Made by a program: the position numbers and the translations under genes
Shown: positions 18,084 through 27,690 of the stretch, piece after piece
Layout: each line of letters starts with the position of its first letter
How positions within the stretch are numbered: position 1 is the stretch's first letter
Origin: Raineya sp964654605
GTDB lineage: Bacteria; Bacteroidota; Bacteroidia; Cytophagales; Thermonemataceae
Assembly: GCA_964654605.1 (NCBI GenBank)
Contig: CAZZLW010000081.1
Span: forward strand, 1 to 64,000
Length of the DNA: 64,000 bases
Direction: 5' to 3'
Notes under the pieces: model-generated
What the model was told of the DNA's origin: nothing
What the model saw: the letters and a program-made list of their open reading frames with translations, nothing else
Database searches by the model: none

Positions 18084-20534
18084 TCATACTTTGATGCCCA
18101 TTAGCAAAATATCATCTCTTTGCATCGTACCACGTTGGTAGGTGTCCAGAAATCCTTCTAAATGTTTTTTCTGTTCGCTCATAGGGAATTTGCAATTTTG
18201 GGAAAGCAAATACTTAAATTTAGCTTCTCCAAGTTTGATACGCTCCACGTTGTTTTGGTCTGTGAAACCATCGCTACCCAAATAAAGCAAACTACCTGAT
18301 TTGAGCCGAAGCTCTTGATTGGTGAAAGGAACAGTTTCATTTTGGAAACCGCCAATAGAACGTCTATCACCTTTGAGCATAAAAACTTGGTCGTGGCCGG
18401 CTTCTATGTAGTAAAGCGGTCTTTTAGCCCCTGCATAAGTGAGTTTAGTGAATCCATCAGGTTGTTTTTCCAACACACACACCGATAAATCCATTCCATA
18501 CTGATTGTCGGTTTTGTCTTGTTGTAGGGTAGAGCGAATTTCCTCGTCCAATTTTTTTAGAATTTCAGCGGGTTCGGTTATCTGGTATTGCTTCACTACT
18601 TTGGAAAGCATTGTGCTACCAATAATACTCATCAAGGCACCGGGTACGCCGTGTCCTGTACAATCTACGGTAGCTACAATTACTTTATTTTCAACTTGTT
18701 CTACCCAGTAGAAATCACCCGAAACTACATCGCGGGGGCGGAAAATGAGGAAATATTCGCCGAGTAGGTCTTTCATTTTATCTTCGTGAGGCAAAACAGC
18801 TTGCTGGATAGTCATTGCGGCATTGATACTTTTTTCAATTTTTTCGTTTTGCTCGGCAAGAATAGCGTTCTTTTCGGCAATGGCATCTCTTTGAGCCATA
18901 ATTTCCTCTTGGTTCTGACGAAGTTCCTCGTTTTGGGCGGCGATTTGGTTAGATTGCTCCTGAATAGCAATAGATTGCTCCTGAATTTCTTTGGATTGCT
19001 TTTCAATTTCTTTGGCTTGGCGTTCAATAGCATTTTTTTGCTTGCGTATGCGTATGTAAGTGTAAATGCTGTAAGCAAGCCCAATAACAGCCAAAGCAAT
19101 GATAATCATTAAGAGTTGGTTGATAAGTTCATTGGCACGGGCTTCTTTTTCGGCGGCTTCTTTTTGTTGTTTGGCGATTTTTTCTTTTTCTTTTACTTCA
19201 GCAAGCTCTTTTTCTTTAAGCACTTTTTCTTTCTCTTGGGCTTCAATTTTAATGGCTTGTAATTCTTTTTCACGTTGCAAAAGTTCGTTTTCTTGCTTTT
19301 GTTTTTCGGCTTCTGCTTGTTGTTTGGTGATTAAGAGAGCTTGCTCAATTCTTTTGCGTTCCAGCTCTTGGTTCAAGGCACGCGTACGGCTGATTTCACT
19401 TTCTTTACGAGCCAAATCGGCTTCTTGCTTGGCTTTTTCTCTTTCCAAAGCCAGCTGTTTTACGGTCATTTCTTGCTTTTCTTTTTCAGCAATATCTTGC
19501 TTGAGTTCGTTTTCTTTCTTTTCTACATTGATTTGCTCTTCAAGCAGTTTTTGCTGATTGGCGGCTTCTCGCTGTCTGACTTTCTCGCGAGTATCCTGAT
19601 AGAGTTTGTTGTATTTTTGGTATTGAGTAAAATCTTTTTCTTTTTGGTAGATTTGAGCTAAAATATTGTAGCTAACTTCCAAAATGTTATCGCCATTGGG
19701 CAGGTTCTGAGCGATAGAAATTGCTTTTTCGGCTTGGGCAATGGCGGTTTTGCTTTTACCCGAAACGTAATTGTTAGCGGCTAAGTAATTGGAAAGGTTT
19801 GCAATTTCGTACTGATTTTTTTGCGATTCAGCAATTTTATAGGCTTTTTGGAAGTAATCGCCTGCATCATCAAATTTCCCAATGTAGCTATACGTTACAC
19901 CCAAATTGGTGTACATTGTGAGTTGCTGTTGGGGACGCAGACGGCTTAATTTGCCGTAAATAGCGAGAGCCTCCATAAAGTGATCCATAGATTTTTGTGT
20001 GTTGCCGAGCTGTCGGTACAAAAATCCTAAATTGTTGTGGGTATCGGCGACTGCCATCTCGTCGCCCAGTTCTTTGTTGAGTTGCAGGCACTCCAAAGTA
20101 TAGTTCAAGGCATCTTGATTTTTATCGGCGGCTTCGCAAATTTCAGCCAATTTGTGTAGGGTATTTACTTCGTCTTTTTTGCGATTTTCCTTTTTTTGCA
20201 AACGCAAAATTTTATCGTAGGTCTTTTGAGCATTGTTGTAGTCTTTGAGGGCAATTTGTGAGTTACCAATTGCACTTAAGATAGCGATTTTAGCAGGATT
20301 GTTTTCATTGTTTTGCTCTTGCAACTGATAAACTTGCTCAAAGTATTCAATGGCTTTTTTGTGAGCATTTTGCTTTTGGTAAGTAAGTCCCAAACGTTCT
20401 AAAATATTGATACGTTCAGGAATATCTTTGGCTTTGTTGAGTTCGGCAAGTAGCGTATTGATACTATTTTGAGCCAGCAACTCTAAGCAAAAACAAGTAA
20501 AAACGAACAACAGGCAATACTTAACAGGTTTCAT
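18084..20534 (-). CDS. TPR sensor with coiled coil and SpoIIE-type PP2C phosphatase domain
   Basis: The 816-residue protein starts with a signal peptide (CLLFVFTCFCLELLAQ). Five or six TPR repeats cover about 30-310 (for example YNNAQKTYDKILRLQ, VADTHNNLGFLYRQLG), then a long charged coiled coil (310-470), one membrane helix (about 473-495), and a second coiled coil. A cytoplasmic SpoIIE/PP2C domain (about 590-816) follows with metal-binding GDFYWVEQ, VDCTGHGVPGALMS and LGSDGFTDQNN. Such proteins are usually serine/threonine phosphatases acting on partner-switching regulators. Here a periplasmic TPR region would sense something. It is the last gene of an operon behind two TonB-dependent receptors (13 nt gap), so the signal may concern that uptake system. 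Confidence 0.85.
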   Translation of the reverse strand: MKPVKYCLLFVFTCFCLELLAQNSINTLLAELNKAKDIPERINILERLGLTYQKQNAHKKAIEYFEQVYQLQEQNNENNPAKIAILSAIGNSQIALKDYNNAQKTYDKILRLQKKENRKKDEVNTLHKLAEICEAADKNQDALNYTLECLQLNKELGDEMAVADTHNNLGFLYRQLGNTQKSMDHFMEALAIYGKLSRLRPQQQLTMYTNLGVTYSYIGKFDDAGDYFQKAYKIAESQKNQYEIANLSNYLAANNYVSGKSKTAIAQAEKAISIAQNLPNGDNILEVSYNILAQIYQKEKDFTQYQKYNKLYQDTREKVRQREAANQQKLLEEQINVEKKENELKQDIAEKEKQEMTVKQLALEREKAKQEADLARKESEISRTRALNQELERKRIEQALLITKQQAEAEKQKQENELLQREKELQAIKIEAQEKEKVLKEKELAEVKEKEKIAKQQKEAAEKEARANELINQLLMIIIALAVIGLAYSIYTYIRIRKQKNAIERQAKEIEKQSKEIQEQSIAIQEQSNQIAAQNEELRQNQEEIMAQRDAIAEKNAILAEQNEKIEKSINAAMTIQQAVLPHEDKMKDLLGEYFLIFRPRDVVSGDFYWVEQVENKVIVATVDCTGHGVPGALMSIIGSTMLSKVVKQYQITEPAEILKKLDEEIRSTLQQDKTDNQYGMDLSVCVLEKQPDGFTKLTYAGAKRPLYYIEAGHDQVFMLKGDRRSIGGFQNETVPFTNQELRLKSGSLLYLGSDGFTDQNNVERIKLGEAKFKYLLSQNCKFPMSEQKKHLEGFLDTYQRGTMQRDDILLMGIKV

Positions 20535-20547
20535 AAACGTAAAGTTT

Positions 20548-23142
20548 TTAGTGAATTACATAATTAAAGCTAAACATAAACCTTCTACCGAAATCAGGTA
20601 GCTGATTGGGTTTATAGAATATGGCACTATTCCAGCCTTGTGCATCAGAATTTAGTACATTCCAAACGGGCGAATTTAGCAAATTATTTACTTTTAATTC
20701 CATAAATAAGCCTTTTATGTTGAGCAATCTGTCAAAATTTTGCCGGATATAGAAGTTAAAGTAAATACTTGCAGGTACATTGTGTTTGGTGAAATTATTA
20801 GGATTAACGTTGGGATTTTCAATTACTTGGTTGCCTTGTACAATAATGGCTTCGGGGCGGGCTTCTCCTACGTTGTTGTTGGCGGGGGCAAGCATTAAAA
20901 TTCTACCATTAAAGTATCCTTCTAAACCTAAAACGGTTCCTTTTTTGAAAGAATGACTTGCTCCACCTTTTATCATTAGGTCGGGTGAATCCAAAGGCAG
21001 AAGCATATTGGGTAGTGGGTCATAAATAGGTGCTACGCCCCCTGAACCTATTGTACCTAATACGCCAGTACCTTCACGAGGGTTTTTGTAGTCCCTCATA
21101 AAAGCAAAGGCATCGGAAGGGCGGCGGAGAATATAATAAGTAGCCGAAGCCCAAAAATCGGTATTTTCTAACTTGTGAAATGCTGAAAGTGTAAATCCGA
21201 TATTACTCCAAGCACTACCCGCATTAAAGGCTTGCAATGCAGGATTGAACTGATACAAGCGGTTGTTTTGCAAATAGAAACTATTGAAAGTAACATTGCT
21301 ACGCTTTTTATTGAAGCTATGACTTACTATCAGTTCGTAGTTATCGGTAATTTCAGACCTTGCTTCAATATCCAAAGGAAGACGGATAATTTCTTGTGGC
21401 GGCACAGCTCGGAAAGCACGTGCAAAAATTGCTCTTACATTGGTATTTTCTGTAAAGCGATAATTTACTACGGCTCTTGGGGTAATGTTTTGGTCTATTT
21501 TGTTCCTAGCCTGAATAGGAGTGTACTCGCTTGTATTGCTATTAAAGGTATAAACCAGTTGGTTACCAAAGTTACGATAAGCATCTTTGATAAATTGATA
21601 GTCGTAACGAACCCCTGCTGTGATGGTAAGTTTGGGAATAGGGGTGTAAATAGCTTGTAGCCACAAACCGTAGTACCAACCATTATCAGAAATACCTCCT
21701 GAAGGGCGATAAAATAGAAATTTATTGTTTCGTGCAGAAATCCATTGGATATTTTTGTAGTCAGCGATTTCTAAATTTCCCCCTAAACTGATATTGATTT
21801 TTTCAGTTTTATAAGGTATCATTTGCATTTCTGCTCCCCAAGATTTGGTAATCCCTGCGTAATTGATACGTAGCCCACCGCCATTGTAAGCAAGGGTACT
21901 ATCATTGAGCAAAGAGGCATCTATAAGCGTATTATACCTTACAAAATTGCCATCTATAAGCAAAAATCTATTCGCATTTCCACCACTGAAAGGATTTAGC
22001 AAAGTATTAAGTGCTGTAGAAGCCAACGTTTGCCCATTAACGGGGTTTCTATCAGTAAGGCTGAAATCTTGAATTTCGCGATTGGTACTCAAATTGTAAC
22101 TGATACGAGCCGTAATACCCCATTTGGTAATAGGTTTAAGCTCTATGTAGGCGGCACCGTGGCTCCATTGGCGGTCGTTATCGGGATGGTTGAAAGTTAC
22201 ATTATCTTTGGGTTGTACCCAAGAAACGGCTCGGCTGTGCATAAATGCTCCTACGGAAAAATATTCACTATTGAAGCGAACATCAAAATTTGGAAAGTCG
22301 TAGCCTCCATTAAAACTTCCGTCATTGGGAACGTCCCAATATACTTGATTGCGGTAAATAATATCGGCAAGTCCTGCTCCTTTTTTGGTAAAACTACTTT
22401 GCCAAGGGCGGCTTGTGTTTCCTGTTTTAGTATCGTATTCCAATCCTCCCGAAAATCGGTATAAGGTTAATGAAAGATTAGATTTTTCAGAAATACCAAA
22501 AGTTAAACCTGTGGAATAACGTTGTACGATAGAATTTCTGCCAAGTTCTTCAAAAATGGCAGAAGTATAAAGTTTTATACGATTTTCACGGTTCAAAAAT
22601 ATGGGGTCGGCATTGCGAGTAATAATATTGACTACCCCTTGTACTGCAACACTTCCGTACAAAGCTCCTCCAGGTCCTCTCAAAATTTCCACTCTTTCCA
22701 CATTATTCAAATCGCCTATTACATCTGCATAAAAATCTCCAAAATGGAAACGCTCATTGATACGATGCCCATTGATAAGGAAAAGCACATTACGGCGAGT
22801 GTTGTTGGTAAAAAATCCTCGGAAATCCGTATCAAAATTATTTCCTGTGTAATGTGTATAAACTTCGGGCACCCGTGCCAGCAGTTCTGCCAAGTTCCGA
22901 TAGCCATAGCGTTCTATATCCTCGCGTGTGATTACGGTAATACTTGCAGGGGCATCACTCAAATTCTCCTTGATACGCGAAGCCGTAACTACTTGCACCT
23001 CAGTTTCTTCCTCTTTTTTGAGTTTCAGGATTTCTTCCACAGAGGAAGAAAACAACTTAATTTGCGAGCTATCTGTCTGAGCTTTGAGAGTGCCTACACT
23101 CATTATCCCAATGAGCATAAGCCATAAAAATGAGGGTTTCAT
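20548..23142 (-). CDS. TonB-dependent outer-membrane receptor
   Basis: The 864-residue protein has a signal peptide (MKPSFLWLMLIGIMSVGTLK), then KLFSSSVEEILKLKKEEETE and the TonB-box/plug region VVTASRIKENLSDAPASITV. Plug elements VERVEILRGPGGALYGSVA and GVVNIITR come before a long 22-strand-type beta barrel ending aromatic (MFSFNYVIH). It imports a ligand across the outer membrane using TonB energy. There is no carboxypeptidase-like SusC N-terminal domain, so it resembles siderophore/vitamin-type receptors more than SusC. It lies 4 nt after the frameshifted receptor upstream and 13 nt before the phosphatase gene. Ligand unknown. Confidence 0.9.
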   Translation of the reverse strand: MKPSFLWLMLIGIMSVGTLKAQTDSSQIKLFSSSVEEILKLKKEEETEVQVVTASRIKENLSDAPASITVITREDIERYGYRNLAELLARVPEVYTHYTGNNFDTDFRGFFTNNTRRNVLFLINGHRINERFHFGDFYADVIGDLNNVERVEILRGPGGALYGSVAVQGVVNIITRNADPIFLNRENRIKLYTSAIFEELGRNSIVQRYSTGLTFGISEKSNLSLTLYRFSGGLEYDTKTGNTSRPWQSSFTKKGAGLADIIYRNQVYWDVPNDGSFNGGYDFPNFDVRFNSEYFSVGAFMHSRAVSWVQPKDNVTFNHPDNDRQWSHGAAYIELKPITKWGITARISYNLSTNREIQDFSLTDRNPVNGQTLASTALNTLLNPFSGGNANRFLLIDGNFVRYNTLIDASLLNDSTLAYNGGGLRINYAGITKSWGAEMQMIPYKTEKINISLGGNLEIADYKNIQWISARNNKFLFYRPSGGISDNGWYYGLWLQAIYTPIPKLTITAGVRYDYQFIKDAYRNFGNQLVYTFNSNTSEYTPIQARNKIDQNITPRAVVNYRFTENTNVRAIFARAFRAVPPQEIIRLPLDIEARSEITDNYELIVSHSFNKKRSNVTFNSFYLQNNRLYQFNPALQAFNAGSAWSNIGFTLSAFHKLENTDFWASATYYILRRPSDAFAFMRDYKNPREGTGVLGTIGSGGVAPIYDPLPNMLLPLDSPDLMIKGGASHSFKKGTVLGLEGYFNGRILMLAPANNNVGEARPEAIIVQGNQVIENPNVNPNNFTKHNVPASIYFNFYIRQNFDRLLNIKGLFMELKVNNLLNSPVWNVLNSDAQGWNSAIFYKPNQLPDFGRRFMFSFNYVIH

Positions 23143-23146
23143 AACT

Positions 23147-25358
23147 TTACCATTTTAGGCGAAGTGTTGTCCAGAAAGTTGTATTTTCCCATCCGGGTGT
23201 GCCAGGAGAAACATCGGGTCCTCCTGCGTTGCTATTCATTGGATACAAATTGGTATTGTTGGTTAGGTTTTTTGCCTGTAAGTCTAAAGAGATTTTTTCA
23301 TTGAAATTGTAACCTACTCCTGCATTCAGTACAAAACCGCCTTGTGCCACTGTACCAGCGGGTGAGTACCAACGTGAATAGTAAATCATATGTACACCCG
23401 TGTAAAAATTCTGAAAAGGTAAAGCTACTACACTAAAACGCGTAATATTTTCAGGAAATGCCTTGTAGCGTAACCGTTCTTTTTCGTCTGCGGCAAGATA
23501 CATACTATTGGCATTGATAGCTAAATCTTTCTGTTCGGTAGTGGCTTCCATTACTTTTACCAATGCATTGCTTAAAGTAATATTTACTTTTTCGTGATTA
23601 AAATTGAGTACTGTTTCATTGCCAATTTGAGAAAAAGTACCTGGTGTATTTTTGAAAAACCAATAGCCGTTCCAGTCGCCGGGTATATCGGAGCCAATAT
23701 TAACCATTGCAAAATCATCAGGGTCTTGGTAGAATACGCCTACATCAATTACATTTTGCACGATATTATAGAAAGTTACGGTATTGAGAGATAGTTTGGG
23801 CAAGATATTCCATCTGAAAGCGAGTTCAATATTATTGATGCGTTCAGGTGCAATGAGGTCAATGTTGCGAGCATTTGGGATACCTGCCACATCAACAAGC
23901 GTATAGTTTTCGGCACGCAAGAAGCCATCTCTGCGGTAGCCTCCTGAATAATGCAAACCTACTGCTCCACGGAAACCCGCTTGATAAGAAGCTCGTACAG
24001 AAAAATTATTGTTCGGTGTAAAGATTACCCCTAAACGAGGAGAGATATTTTGCCCCCAGAAAGGGTGTTGGTCGTAACGAAATGCGGCGAAAAGGTCTAA
24101 TTTTTCCGTTGGACTAAAATAATTTTCACCAAAAACACTCAATAATGTAATATTTTCTCTATAAGACATCGTAAGGTCTTGGTTAGCCGTAATGGGGTCA
24201 AAACTTCCCACTACGTTGGCGATATAATTGTTGCCAGCTCTATTGGGCAAACCCATCGCAAAAATCCTATACTCAATACCAATAGCAGTTTTGTTGTTCT
24301 TCCATATATCTAAATTGAAAACGCTTTTAGCACCATAACGCTGTTCGGCTGTTCCCGCCCATTGTAGTTCCTGTGAGTGAATATAAGCCATAGTCATCAT
24401 TGATAAAAGAAACACTACTTACATTATTTACTTTTTCTGAAATCTTGAAATTATAGCCCAATGTAAGCGAGAGCAAATCTTGACGAAGCACCTCTCGGTC
24501 TCGGTAGAAATTGTAAAGGTCTCGGCGTTGCCCTGTTTTTAAGATATTGATAACTAAATCATTGATTTGGGTGCTGTTGATGATAGTAGTATTTTGGCTT
24601 CTTCTCAATCTGTGTCCCATATCAGCTACTTTACCCCCAGCAAAGCCTTGATTGCCTTGCTGAGCCGCCCAACCTTCGTTACGAAGAGCTTGTCCGTGAT
24701 AAGAAAGCCCTGAAATATAAGTATAAGAGCGAATACCTTTGGTGTTGATTTTGATACCTATGCTTCCATTGTAAAAGTCATTCAATCCTGCTGAGGCTGA
24801 AAGTTCATAGCCAGCATTTTCAGCGTCTTTACCATCTTTGGTAATAATATTGATAACTCCCAGCAAAGCTCCTTGTCCCAAGGTAACAGAGCCAGGTCCC
24901 CGTATAACTTCAATTCGTTCAATATATTCTAAATTGGAGCTATTCAGGATAGCATCGGGCGGACCCCAGAAAAATTCTGTATTCAAGTTCTGTCCGTTGA
25001 TGAGCATTAGAACTTTGGAATTATTATCAGGAGCCAAACCTCTAAAACCTGCGATTAAATCGTCTTGGTCTTCAATAGCAAAATAACCGGGGGCAAAAAG
25101 GGTTAAGGCTTCGGAGAGAGTTCTGGCACCACTCAAACGAATTTGCTCTTTGGTTATTACGGTTACCGAGGCGGGCTGTTTGTTGATGTCTTTCACAACG
25201 TTAGAGGCAATACTTACCTCTTGTGCTTCCTTGACAGGAATTTTCAGCAGTTCATCAGGAGAAGCTGTAAATAGTTTTACTTTGGAAGAATCTTCTTGTG
25301 CATAAACTTCCCGAGCCACCAGCAACAAGAATAGGCAAATCCGTAGCAGACTTTTCAT
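23147..25358 (-). pseudogene. TonB-dependent receptor interrupted by a one-base frameshift
   Basis: Two overlapping frames together encode one receptor of about 736 residues. The first (25358-24327) holds the signal peptide, the plug (ASVTVITKEQIRLSGARTL, IERIEVIRGPGSVTLGQGAL, LGVINIITKDG) and the first strands, then runs into GNSRTALWC and a stop. The second frame (to 23147) continues from TAEQRYGAKSVFNLDIWKNN to a barrel ending FWTTLRLKW. The total of 2212 nt is one base more than a whole number of codons. The junction lies at the G-runs in the minus-strand sequence GGGCGGGAAC (plus 24351-24360), where deleting one G restores GGTAEQRYG. It is either a real lesion or a sequencing error. It is the first gene of the operon with 20548-23142 and 18084-20534. 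Confidence 0.85.
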
Positions 25359-25400
25359 AAGAGCTTAGACATTAGTGTTCTAATTCAAAAAATTCTTGCA

Positions 25401-25432
25401 AAAAGATAATAAACTCTAATGAAATTTCCAAA
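25401..25432 (-). promoter_or_regulatory. Promoter of the double TonB-receptor/phosphatase operon
   Basis: On the minus strand TTTG (25432-25429) lies 20 nt from TATCTTTT (25408-25401), 43 nt before the receptor ATG at 25358. No Fur- or riboswitch-like element was recognised. Confidence 0.5.
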
Positions 25433-25500
25433 GAAAATGAACGAAAAGTTTTTTATACGTTAAGTTTATATGAAGGTTTCTTGATGATTTTTTTGTAAAA

Positions 25501-25530
25501 AACTGATAAGCAAATTTTTGTAAAATAAAA
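25501..25530. repeat. Short dispersed intergenic repeat, copy 2
   Basis: AACTGATAAGCAAATTTTT plus an A/T-rich tail matches 10942-10970 with one mismatch in the first 19 bases. Confidence 0.3.
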
Positions 25531-25531
25531 A

Positions 25532-25555
25532 GCGATTGCTATATGGAGCAATCGC
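25532..25555 (-). terminator. Terminator of the H-NOX/CrtZ operon
   Basis: The 9-bp stem GCGATTGCT (25532-25540) / AGCAATCGC (25547-25555) has a 6-nt loop. On the minus strand TTTTTATTTT follows. Confidence 0.8.
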
Positions 25556-25603
25556 CTTTCTTACTGAAATATTTGATTTTTGGATAAGCGAATTACAGCT
25601 TTG

Positions 25604-26080
25604 TTATTCCAGTTCTACTTTTTCGTGTATATCTTTGGGAGCATATTTTTTGGGGGCGTATAAAAATCCGAAGGCTTCGGCACCTTCTTTGCCCAAATGC
25701 TTATGATGAATTTTGTGGGCTCGTATCATTCGGCGTAAGTAAGGGTTTTTGGCAATAAACTTAATTTTTACCCTTCTATGTACCAATATATCGTGAAAAA
25801 GTACGTAAAAAATGCCATAGCCCAAGATGCCAAAACCAATCCATTTGAGAAAAGCTACACTTTCAAATTCAAAACCTGCAACAATCGTTGCAATTGAAGG
25901 AATACTGAAAACGACTGCAAAAAGGTCATTTTTTTCAAAAAAGCCTTTATGAGGTTTGTGGTGAGACTCGTGCCAACACCAAAGAAAGCCGTGCATTACG
26001 TACTTGTGTGTCGCCCAGGCTACTCCTTCCATCAGAAAAAAGGTAGCAATCATTAGCAATAGGTTGATAAAAAGTTCCAT
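25604..26080 (-). CDS. crtZ: CrtZ-like beta-carotene hydroxylase (fatty-acid hydroxylase superfamily)
   Basis: CrtZ is a di-iron, O2-dependent membrane enzyme that hydroxylates carotenoid beta-rings, for example beta-carotene to zeaxanthin. The 158-residue protein has four hydrophobic segments and the full histidine set: HKYVMHG, HESHHKPH, HDILVHRR and HKIHHKHLG. These positions and the length fit CrtZ rather than sterol desaturases. No other carotenoid gene is in the window, although the isoprenoid gene ispH is two genes upstream. It is the second gene of a two-gene operon, 13 nt after the H-NOX haem protein, and ends at a strong terminator. Confidence 0.88.
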   Translation of the reverse strand: MELFINLLLMIATFFLMEGVAWATHKYVMHGFLWCWHESHHKPHKGFFEKNDLFAVVFSIPSIATIVAGFEFESVAFLKWIGFGILGYGIFYVLFHDILVHRRVKIKFIAKNPYLRRMIRAHKIHHKHLGKEGAEAFGFLYAPKKYAPKDIHEKVELE

Positions 26081-26093
26081 AGGTACAATATAT

Positions 26094-26627
26094 TTAGTAA
26101 TGGCTGAAAGTCATAATGGCTTTGTTTTCAGAAATTTTTTCAATGTGGGTTTGGTTATTGAAATACACATCTAACCCTTTTACAAGAGATATGTACAAAT
26201 CAAAGAGTTTGCGTTGAGAAATATATTCAACTTCGTATTTGTTGGGGGCAAGTTCTTTGTATTCAAAGCGAGGTGGTAGGGCTGTTTCACGTATTTTGCC
26301 AAACATTTCGTGAATTTTGGTGAGCTTGAGTACCATATCTTTGGTGGTATTTGCACCCATATAGAAGCCTGAATACAATTTAGGGGCGTATTCAGTACAC
26401 CAATAGATACCAAAGTCATCAAATAGCTGTTGCAAGGAAATTCCTAATATTTCAGCAGATTTGAAAATGAAATCAATAGTTAATTTTTCATCAATATCTT
26501 CTTTGAGTTGGGAAATAAAAGAATGATTTGGTGGCAAATTAAAGGTTTTCAGACATTCTTGCCACTTTTCCCTGCCATATTTTTGAATGATGGTTTCTTC
26601 AAGGCAATAATGAATAGTACCGTGCAT
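26094..26627 (-). CDS. Stand-alone H-NOX (haem nitric oxide/oxygen-binding) protein
   Basis: H-NOX domains bind haem through a proximal His and sense NO (and sometimes O2). The 177-residue protein begins MHGTIHYCLEETIIQKYG, the family start. It has the probable proximal His-106 in LTKIHEMFG, the following PPRFEYKE, and the haem-propionate motif YxSxR as Tyr-135/Ser-137/Arg-139 in EYISQRKLF. No kinase or cyclase output domain is fused or adjacent, although such partners are usual. Instead the next gene, 13 nt on, is the O2-dependent hydroxylase CrtZ. A 14-bp palindrome lies 32 nt upstream of the start. The signalling partner is unknown. Confidence 0.88.
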   Translation of the reverse strand: MHGTIHYCLEETIIQKYGREKWQECLKTFNLPPNHSFISQLKEDIDEKLTIDFIFKSAEILGISLQQLFDDFGIYWCTEYAPKLYSGFYMGANTTKDMVLKLTKIHEMFGKIRETALPPRFEYKELAPNKYEVEYISQRKLFDLYISLVKGLDVYFNNQTHIEKISENKAIMTFSHY

Positions 26628-26658
26628 ACATTTGTTAAATTTGTTTGTAACTATTTGT

Positions 26659-26672
26659 GTTCAAAAGAACAA
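26659..26672. promoter_or_regulatory. Palindrome upstream of the H-NOX gene, possible operator
   Basis: TGTTC-AAAA-GAACA is a perfect 5+5 inverted repeat 32 nt before the H-NOX ATG. Size and symmetry suit a dimeric regulator, but no regulator gene is nearby and a small hairpin is equally possible. Confidence 0.3.
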
Positions 26673-26733
26673 AAGGTTTTGTAGATGTAAGATTGAAAGT
26701 TTAGAAGTTGTAAATTTTTGCGTCTAATTTGCT

Positions 26734-26746
26734 TACTTCCTGTTTC
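26734..26746. repeat. TTTCCTGTTTC-type dispersed element
   Basis: TACTTCCTGTTTC lies just past ispH. Related copies are at 4357-4369 (TATTTCCTGTTTC), 55510-55543 and, inverted, 58572-58601. Confidence 0.35.
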
Positions 26747-26754
26747 ATAAACAT

Positions 26755-27600
26755 TTACAACTTTTCAATCACTTCTTTCACTTGTTCCATTAGCCACATA
26801 GGGGTAGAAGTAGCTCCACAAATACCTACGCTTTCGCCCGCATTGAACCATTCTTTTTTTACTTCTTCGGGGCGAGAAACAAAGTAAGTATTGGGGTTGG
26901 TTTGCTTGCAAACTTCGTAAAGCACTTTCCCATTAGAAGATTTTGTTCCTGCCACAAAAATAATCTTATCAAACAATTTGGCAAAATCTCGCAGTTCGGT
27001 ATCGCGGTTAGAAACTTGCCTGCAAATGGTGTCGTTGGCTTCTACTTCTATGCCTTGACTTTCTAATTTTTCTTTGATTTGGTAAAATTTATCGGTACTT
27101 TTAGTGGTTTGGCTGTAAAGTGTGATTTTTTGAGGGAGTTTATCCAGTTCTAGTTCTGCTATGTCTTGAAACACAACGGCTTCGTTATGGGTTTGTCCGA
27201 GCAGTCCGATAATTTCGGCGTGTCCGTGCTTGCCATAGATATAGATTTTTTCGTCTTTATCGTAAGAGTTCTTGATACGATTTTGCAATTTAAGTACCAC
27301 AGGGCAAGAGGCATCAATAAGTTCCAAATTGTTATCGAGGGCAAGTTGGTAGGTAGAAGGAGGCTCGCCGTGGGCTCTGATAAGCACCTTTTCATTTCGT
27401 AGCACTTTAAGTGTATCGTGATTGATAATTTTCAAGCCTTTGGCTTGGAGGCGTTTTACTTCCTCGTCGTTATGCACAATATCGCCAAGGCAATAGAGTT
27501 TGCCTTCTTGGTCAAGAATTTCTTCTGCCATTTCAATAGCATACACAACGCCAAAGCAGAAGCCTGAATGTTTATCAATGGTTACGGAAAGGTTGAGCAT
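26755..27600 (-). CDS. ispH: 4-hydroxy-3-methylbut-2-enyl diphosphate reductase
   Basis: IspH (LytB) makes IPP and DMAPP in the last step of the MEP isoprenoid pathway with a [4Fe-4S] cluster held by three Cys. The 281-residue protein shows all three: SGFCFGVVYAIE, DASCPVVLKLQ and TICRQVSNRDTEL. It also has the HGEPPSTYQ and GKHGHAEIIGLLGQT histidine motifs, KSSNGKVLYEVC and SVGICGATSTPMWLM. It precedes the H-NOX/CrtZ operon by 127 nt and follows the ABC-F gene by 90 nt. Confidence 0.96.
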   Translation of the reverse strand: MLNLSVTIDKHSGFCFGVVYAIEMAEEILDQEGKLYCLGDIVHNDEEVKRLQAKGLKIINHDTLKVLRNEKVLIRAHGEPPSTYQLALDNNLELIDASCPVVLKLQNRIKNSYDKDEKIYIYGKHGHAEIIGLLGQTHNEAVVFQDIAELELDKLPQKITLYSQTTKSTDKFYQIKEKLESQGIEVEANDTICRQVSNRDTELRDFAKLFDKIIFVAGTKSSNGKVLYEVCKQTNPNTYFVSRPEEVKKEWFNAGESVGICGATSTPMWLMEQVKEVIEKL

Positions 27601-27690
27601 AACACAGCAAAAAATCTTTGCTCAATATACGAAAAAGGTGGCAAAATTGTTTAGGAAAAATTTACTTTTTTATCCTAAAACTTGCTCAAA

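Noticed and set aside
25359..25603. Cobalamin riboswitch before the TonB receptor operon
   Set aside because: The gap is under 250 nt, AT-rich, and lacks the B12-box; only a terminator, a short repeat and a promoter are visible.
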